Assembly: GCA_018127085.1 (NCBI GenBank)
Contig: CM030733.1
Coordinates: forward strand, 496,001-560,000
DNA length: 64,000 nucleotides
Direction of reading: 5' to 3'
Source of the DNA: Pneumocystis sp. 'macacae'
Lineage: Eukaryota > Ascomycota > Pneumocystomycetes > Pneumocystales > Pneumocystaceae
Position numbers and translations under genes: made by a program
Part shown: piece by piece, positions 58,899 to 64,000 of the stretch
How positions within the stretch are numbered: the stretch's first letter is position 1
How the letters are laid out: the number at the start of each line of letters is the position of its first letter
Notes under the pieces: model-generated
Seen by the model: only the letters and a program-made list of their open reading frames with translations
What the model was told of the DNA's origin: nothing
Database searches by the model: none

Positions 58899-60440
58899 AT
58901 GACAAGAAATATTATAAAAATATGTTTTAGTATGTTTTTTCGGATTTTTTGGAATGATTTTGTTAAAAAATGCAAAGAAATAAAGTTTATTATTTATAAA
59001 AGAATAAAGTGCTGGACAAAATTAATGTTATGTATTACTATCTTTTGGTTTTTTGTTTTATGGTATGGAGAAGTAAGCATTTTTAAAAAAATGGTCAATC
59101 GTTGTACATGGTCTCAATGGGAGAATTGGGTAAATTTATCTGTATTATTTGACAAATAGGTTAATAAGCATAGGAAAATGGAACACATCCTTATCATGTT
59201 GCACTAATTGGAGATCCTCAGTTAGTTGATAAGGGAACATATAATCGCAGTTTTATATTAACTGCATTGACCAATTTCTATACGGACAAATATATGAAAA
59301 GAAATTGGAAATATTTAAACAATCAACTGCATCCGCAATCACTTATCTTCCTCGGGGATTTGTTAGATTGTGGGAGAGATTTGGAGATGAAAAAGTACAA
59401 GACTTCTAACTTAGAAAAATTAAAAATATTAAAAAGGACTAGATGGATAAAAGAATATAAACGATTTGACAATGTGTTTTTTCAACCTCCTGGTGTAAAA
59501 GTGATATCTACTCTTCCAGGAAATCATGATATAGGATTTTCTGATGGTGTAACACTCAAACGCTTAAATCGTTTTCGAGCATACTTCGGTGAATCTAGTT
59601 CTTCTTATACAATAGGAAATCACACTTTCGTGCTTTTAGACACAATTAGTCTTTCTAATACAGTTAATGCTCAAGTTTCAAAATATACAAAAGAATTATT
59701 AGAAGATTTGAAACATACATGTAAGTGTTATCAAGGATTGAAAAATAAAAGAGCTAATAGTCTAAGATGATGAGGATTATCCTCGTATTTTATTATCACA
59801 TGTTCCATTATTTCGTCCAGCAAACACTCCTTGCGGTCCTAACAGGGAGAAAAACACATCGATAAAACTAGAACGTGGATTTGAATACCAAAATGTCATT
59901 TTGCCCAATTTATCAACTATTGTTCTCGAAAATGTACGACCAATTGCTGTTTTTTCTGGTGATGATCATGATTTTTGTGAAGTCCAACATACGGTATACA
60001 AATATAATACAATAGTTATTGAAAGAAGTATCAAAAGTTTTTCCATGGCTATGGTATTATATATACAAATAATCAACTATCTAATCTTTTCTTGCTTATA
60101 GGGTATTAGCCAGCCTGGTGTACAACTTATTTCATTGTATAACCCTTCTGGGAAAAAAGCATATGAACAAACATTTCAAACGAAAATGTGCCTTTTACCA
60201 AAGCAATATTCTATCTTTTTTTATTATTTAATAACATTTATGATAACTTCATTTCTTTTGTTTATATACAGATATATCTTTACAGAAAAAGAATTACAAC
60301 TTCCTAAAACTTATACAGATAAATATAACAAATTACCAAAACATTTTCAGTCAAAAATGTTATACAATCTTTTATTAGATATTCTTAATATTGCTACTGT
60401 TGTTTTTCCATGGTATTTATATCTGCTTTTCCGATATTAA
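58899..60440 (+). CDS. CDC1: CDC1/TED1-like ER metallophosphatase
   Basis: Family of membrane phosphoesterases that remodel GPI-anchor ethanolamine phosphate and link to manganese homeostasis. The frame from the ATG at 58899 gives a basic N-terminus, a membrane helix LMLCITIFWFFVLWYGEVSI, CTWSQWENW joined over an intron to ENGTHPYHVALIGDPQLVD (metallophosphatase GDxQ-type motif), LIFLGDLLDCGRDL (GDxxD), STLPGNHDIG (GNHD), HVPLFRPANTPCGPNR, and AVFSGDDHDFCEVQH (GHDH-type). Two C-terminal membrane helices follow, ending at 60440. Four introns. A possible start at 58748 in another frame would need an extra intron. Lies head to head with ELP2. Confidence 0.85.
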
Positions 60441-60524
60441 AGATTTTTTAATTTTTTTCATACATTTTATTTCATCTTTAGGTTTTATTAATTTAAATAT
60501 CTTTTTTTGATATATTTTCTCTCT

Positions 60525-60937
60525 ATGGATAAGGCCTTAGACATCGTTGTTGAATTTTCGTATAATTCTTCATTTTTTGCCTTCCGATTAATCTCACACT
60601 AGAGGGGGGCTTGAAGCTCTATTTGGTAACCAGCGCGTCCACAACATCTACTTATCTTTAACTGATCCTATACTTAATGGCGCTTCTCCAACTATTGCTT
60701 ATTTGATACACTTTTTATCTCAAAATCTTATGCAAGACTCTCGAAAAGATTTGTTTATCAGAGATAACACTGTGTACTCTTCCTACACCCTAATATTCTC
60801 ATTTTTTTAACACTTATAGACGCCCTGGTATCCTTGTTCTTATTAATAACGAAGACTGGGAACTAAATGATCAAACACAATACATCATCCAACCCAAAGA
60901 TCGAATTACATTTATTAGTACATTACATGGTGGTTAA
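60525..60937 (+). CDS. URM1: URM1 ubiquitin-related sulfur carrier
   Basis: A ubiquitin-fold protein that carries sulfur as a C-terminal thiocarboxylate to the 2-thiolation of U34 in cytosolic tRNAs and can also be conjugated to proteins. Three exons: ATG at 60525 giving [11 protein letters not shown] and splitting the next Ser codon; a second exon with [20 protein letters not shown] and [19 protein letters not shown]; and a third, after donor GTACTC, giving [18 protein letters not shown] and [12 protein letters not shown]. It ends with the required GG at 60937. Introns are about 40-45 nt. Confidence 0.95.
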
Positions 60938-61201
60938 GTTAAGAGAAGAAAATACTAGCTAAATTTTGTATTTATTTTATATAATATACGTTATTTTTAT
61001 TTTTCTCTATTCTAATTTTTTTATTTTTTTTTTAATTATTCTTTATTATTTACAGATTTTAATTCAGACGATAAAAACTACACTATCTCTCCGGATTTTT
61101 GAAGTTATTAGTTGCTTTTTACGTGATATTGTGTTGTGCATTCTATAGAATTTTGCCATCGAAAATAGACATTAAAACGAAAGTAAAATTTAAACAGGAG
61201 T
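60938..61201. other. AT-rich spacer
   Basis: About 260 bases; a 60-codon F/I-rich frame within is random AT-type text. It should hold the URM1 3' end and the CBC1 promoter. Confidence 0.5.
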
Positions 61202-64000
61202 ATGGACTCATATGATCGAGAACATACTCAAGGAGCACGCAAAAGATACAGGGGAAACTGTATTTTGGCATGATGTTTCTTTTTTTTCTAATTTTTTTAG
61301 ATGACTGGGGATCAGAAAACTATAAACGTGTTCAGCATGCAACAGAGGAACTGCTGTTGAATCGGTTAAGAAAACACGTTTTTTTGCTTGGAGACCCGGT
61401 AATTATATAGTTTTATGTTTTTCCTCTAATTTTTTTGGAGGTTTATGGAGAAAATATTGAATCAGTGGCACAAATGCTGATAACAGATTTTGAAGACGAA
61501 ACATTGTATAATGGTATTTTAAGTACCTTTAGAGATTAGTTATGAAATAAAGTGCGCTAGAGTGTATCTAATTAACCATAGCATTATCGAACTTCCAATG
61601 AAAATCCCATTTTTGGCGACCGTTGTATCACTTGCATCCACAAAAGAAGCATCTATAGGGAAATGCACAATAGAGTATATGGCAACAGCTGCACAAGCAT
61701 TTCTTGATAGTGGGGAATGGAGAAATTTTAAACTTGTTTTACGATTTCTTGTCTGTGCAACATCGATGATTGATGGAGATGGTGTAATGCATGTATTAGA
61801 TGGATTGACACAGCGTATATCTGAAATATATGCGACTGTATTAGACAAAGGCCATTGTAGTTACGATGTAAATTTTCTAATGCTATGAATATATTTTCTA
61901 ATGGTATAGTCTTATGCAGATGAATTAGCATATATTTTTCTTATAACGGTTCCTTATGTAATAGCACGTTTTTCAGAAAATTCACCTGTCTTTACAACTC
62001 TTTTCTCATATATAGATCGTATTGAACCATATATGAAATATCGATCGATTGATATTTTTTTATTGCAACCATTCATAGAAACCGATCCATCCCATGATTC
62101 TGGAGTAAAAAAAAGTGTGTTTAGGATAATATTAATATGTATAGATTCTTGAAGATTTATGGAATCAAGTTCAATGCATAAAGAATGGTAAACATAACAT
62201 AAATGTGCTTTTACGACCTTGGATAAAGTTTGAAACACAATTAACAAATACACCTAAATTTGTTTTACCATCTATCATTATACCAGAAAAAATTCATTAC
62301 ACTGAAAGATGTTACTTTCCGGGACCGGTTTTCCGTATTTTTATTAATCAGCCGATTGAAGTATTCTATGATATATTGATGATTTTGTATTTATATTATC
62401 TAGACTGTTCCATCTTCACAAACCATAGGAAGTTCAGTCATTAGGGATGTAATTGGTGATATTATTGATATTATGGAGTTTAATAGGAAGGAGGCAGCAC
62501 GTTTTCTTGCAGATTTATCGTGTTATTTCGCGCCTAATCTATTTGTTTCTGGATCATTAAATGAAATAAATAATCAGACAGATACCCTCACTGAATGGAA
62601 GTCTGAAGATATCATCCTGGAAACTATATTTGGACGACTGTTTCGATTACCTACGCCTCTCCAGCGTCCTATATATTATCATTCTCTTTTAATAGAGCTT
62701 TGTAAACTAATTCCAAAAAGACTTGCACCATCACTAGGATATACAATTCGATATATTTATAAGGAACTTTCACGTTTTAATGGTGAAATTTTATATAGGT
62801 TTTGGTCATGGTTTTCTCATCATTTAAGTAATTTTAATTTCAGTTGGAAATGGAATGAATGGTAAAAATAAAGTATTTTAAGCATTGATTATTCATTTGT
62901 TTAGGGTATCGGATCTTGAATTGGATTCAGCACATCCTAAAAAAGTGTTTATAAGAGAAACAATAGAAAAAGAAATCCGTTTAAGTTATTATTCTAAAAT
63001 TAAGGATTCGCTTCCTCAAGCATATTATATATTATTACCTGAGGAGCCTTCCAGTCCTTATTTTGATTATGATTTACCAAGTAGCTTATTTATTTTTATA
63101 GTTGGGTTATTTAATATTTCTAGATTCCAAATACTTTGCAGAGGTTGAAACTTTACTTGAAACAATGAAAGTGAATACAGAGCAATCAGAAACGGATGTT
63201 GCGCTTGAAATTATTGAGAAGACTGCAGCCGAAAATAATGAAGAAGATCCTCAGTTTGAAGTACTTAAAGCTTTAGTACAATGTGTTTTGCATTTAGGAG
63301 CAAGATCCTTTTCTAATGCCTTAAACACAATTGAACGTAATTTACCAGGATTACGAAATCGTTGTAGTGCAAATAGAAAAACATGTCGACAAACAATTGA
63401 TATTATTATGAAATTTTGGAAAGATCAGCCAGGAATTGGTGTAGCTCTTATAAACAAATTTTTAAACTATTCAATCATTAATACAATATCAATCATAGAA
63501 TGGATTTTTTTGGATGCTGATATTGAATATATTAATAGAGGTTTTATTTGGGAATTAATGAAAATAGTTCTTGATAAAATAAACTCAGGAGTAATACAAA
63601 CTAAAAGACATTTAAAAAATGTAAATGTTTCTTTGAATAATGATTTGGAAGATTCTTCAAGATATGAGAAGGTGTATAAAAAAATATCTTCAAATCAAAA
63701 AGATGCTCTTATTACAATATTTGAAACATTTCCAAAATTATATGATCGCATTAAGAATTTACATAAGAGTAATGGTTGTCAAGAAAATGGAACTTTCGAT
63801 GATAGAGTATCATGGCAACTTCAATGGGCCAAAGAATTGTTTGAGGAATCTGTTCGAAAGGTATATTTATTCACATTAAATTATAAAAAAAATTAATTTT
63901 TATAGTGTTATCATGAAATATCAAATCTTTCAGAAATATTAGAACCTATTATACAAGATGAATATATTAAGGAGATGTTCGAAAAAGCAAAGAGTCTAGA
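61202..64000 (+). CDS. CBC1: nuclear cap-binding protein large subunit (CBC1/NCBP1), partial
   Basis: The large, MIF4G-fold subunit of the nuclear cap-binding complex, which joins cap recognition to splicing and export. Start at 61202, MDSYDREHTQGARKRYR. Then WGSENYKRVQHATEELLLNR, VAQMLITDFEDETLYN, YLINHSIIELPMKIPFLATV, AAQAFLDSGEWRNFKLVLRF, SYADELAYIFLITVPYVI, ARFLADLSCYFAPNLF, FNGEILYRFWSWFSHHLSNF, and, near the end, TLETM- and KPSQxGVALI-like text. The frame continues to base 64000 and beyond, so the C-terminus is missing from this window. Eight or more introns so far. Confidence 0.88.

Noticed and set aside
58706..58930. CDC1 start at 58748 overlapping the ELP2 start codon
   Set aside because: It is in a different frame from the membrane-helix exon and needs an intron I cannot place; the ATG at 58899 is simpler. 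Kept only as an alternative.

Overview
The window reads as nuclear DNA of an ascomycete of the Taphrinomycotina type, most probably a Pneumocystis species. Reasons: very AT-rich background; compact core eukaryotic genes, nearly all broken by many short GT-AG introns (about 35-50 nt, TA-rich branch sites); closest recalled protein relatives in fission yeast and other fungi; a C-5 sterol desaturase; a nuclear tRNA gene with a short intron. Genus and species are inference. No plasmid, phage, transposon or CRISPR array was seen. Because of the introns, each gene below is given as a span from start to stop; the exon joins come from reading the frame and splice sites by eye. || Layout. 1-3.4 kb: 5' part of CTF18 (-) and an anion:cation symporter (-). 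4.4-6.8 kb: COQ3 (+) and VPS60 (-). 7.9-11.2 kb: SAPS-domain phosphatase regulator (+). 11.3-16.9 kb: complex I 51-kDa subunit (+), IPI1 (+), lysyl-tRNA synthetase (-). 17-20 kb: SCO1 (-), GPI14 (-). 20.9-26.7 kb: mL41 (+), STT3 (+), GLE1 (+). 27.2-30.1 kb: a more GC-rich spacer with a coiled-coil membrane protein (-) and small ORFs. 30.1-34.4 kb: MOD5 (+), tRNA-Glu (+), dolichyl-diphosphatase (+). 34.6-40.3 kb: CRT10-like WD40 protein (-), FAR11/STRIP (+), SNRNP27 (-). 40.7-47.2 kb: ER glucosidase I (+), an unknown basic protein (-), VPS68 (+), GSK3 kinase (-). 48.2-55.3 kb: TOM40 (-), PFK2 (+), MMTAG2-like (-), ERG3 (-), SAP49 (+). 55.9-64 kb: ELP2 (-), CDC1-like (+), URM1 (+), CBC1/NCBP1 (+, runs off the end). 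|| Most unusual feature: a GC-rich island at about 11.7-15.3 kb. Hand counts on 60-base lines give 46/60 G+C at 12301-12360 and 44/60 at 13921-13980, against 10/60 at 9541-9600. The island is not foreign DNA. It rises inside the complex I gene, covers IPI1 and falls inside the lysyl-tRNA synthetase gene; frames and short introns stay intact and the introns are GC-rich as well. Its core carries an alternating purine-pyrimidine repeat and its convergent gene junction carries degenerate TTAGGG-like repeats. A local GC-biased conversion (recombination) hotspot is the simplest reading. A weaker island of similar texture lies at about 27.2-30.8 kb. || Common themes: N-glycosylation and GPI work in the ER (GPI14, STT3, dolichyl-diphosphatase, glucosidase I, CDC1); mitochondrial function (COQ3, complex I, SCO1, mL41, TOM40); RNA processing and export (SNRNP27, SAP49, GLE1, CBC1, IPI1); and tRNA modification and charging (MOD5, ELP2, URM1, LysRS, tRNA-Glu).
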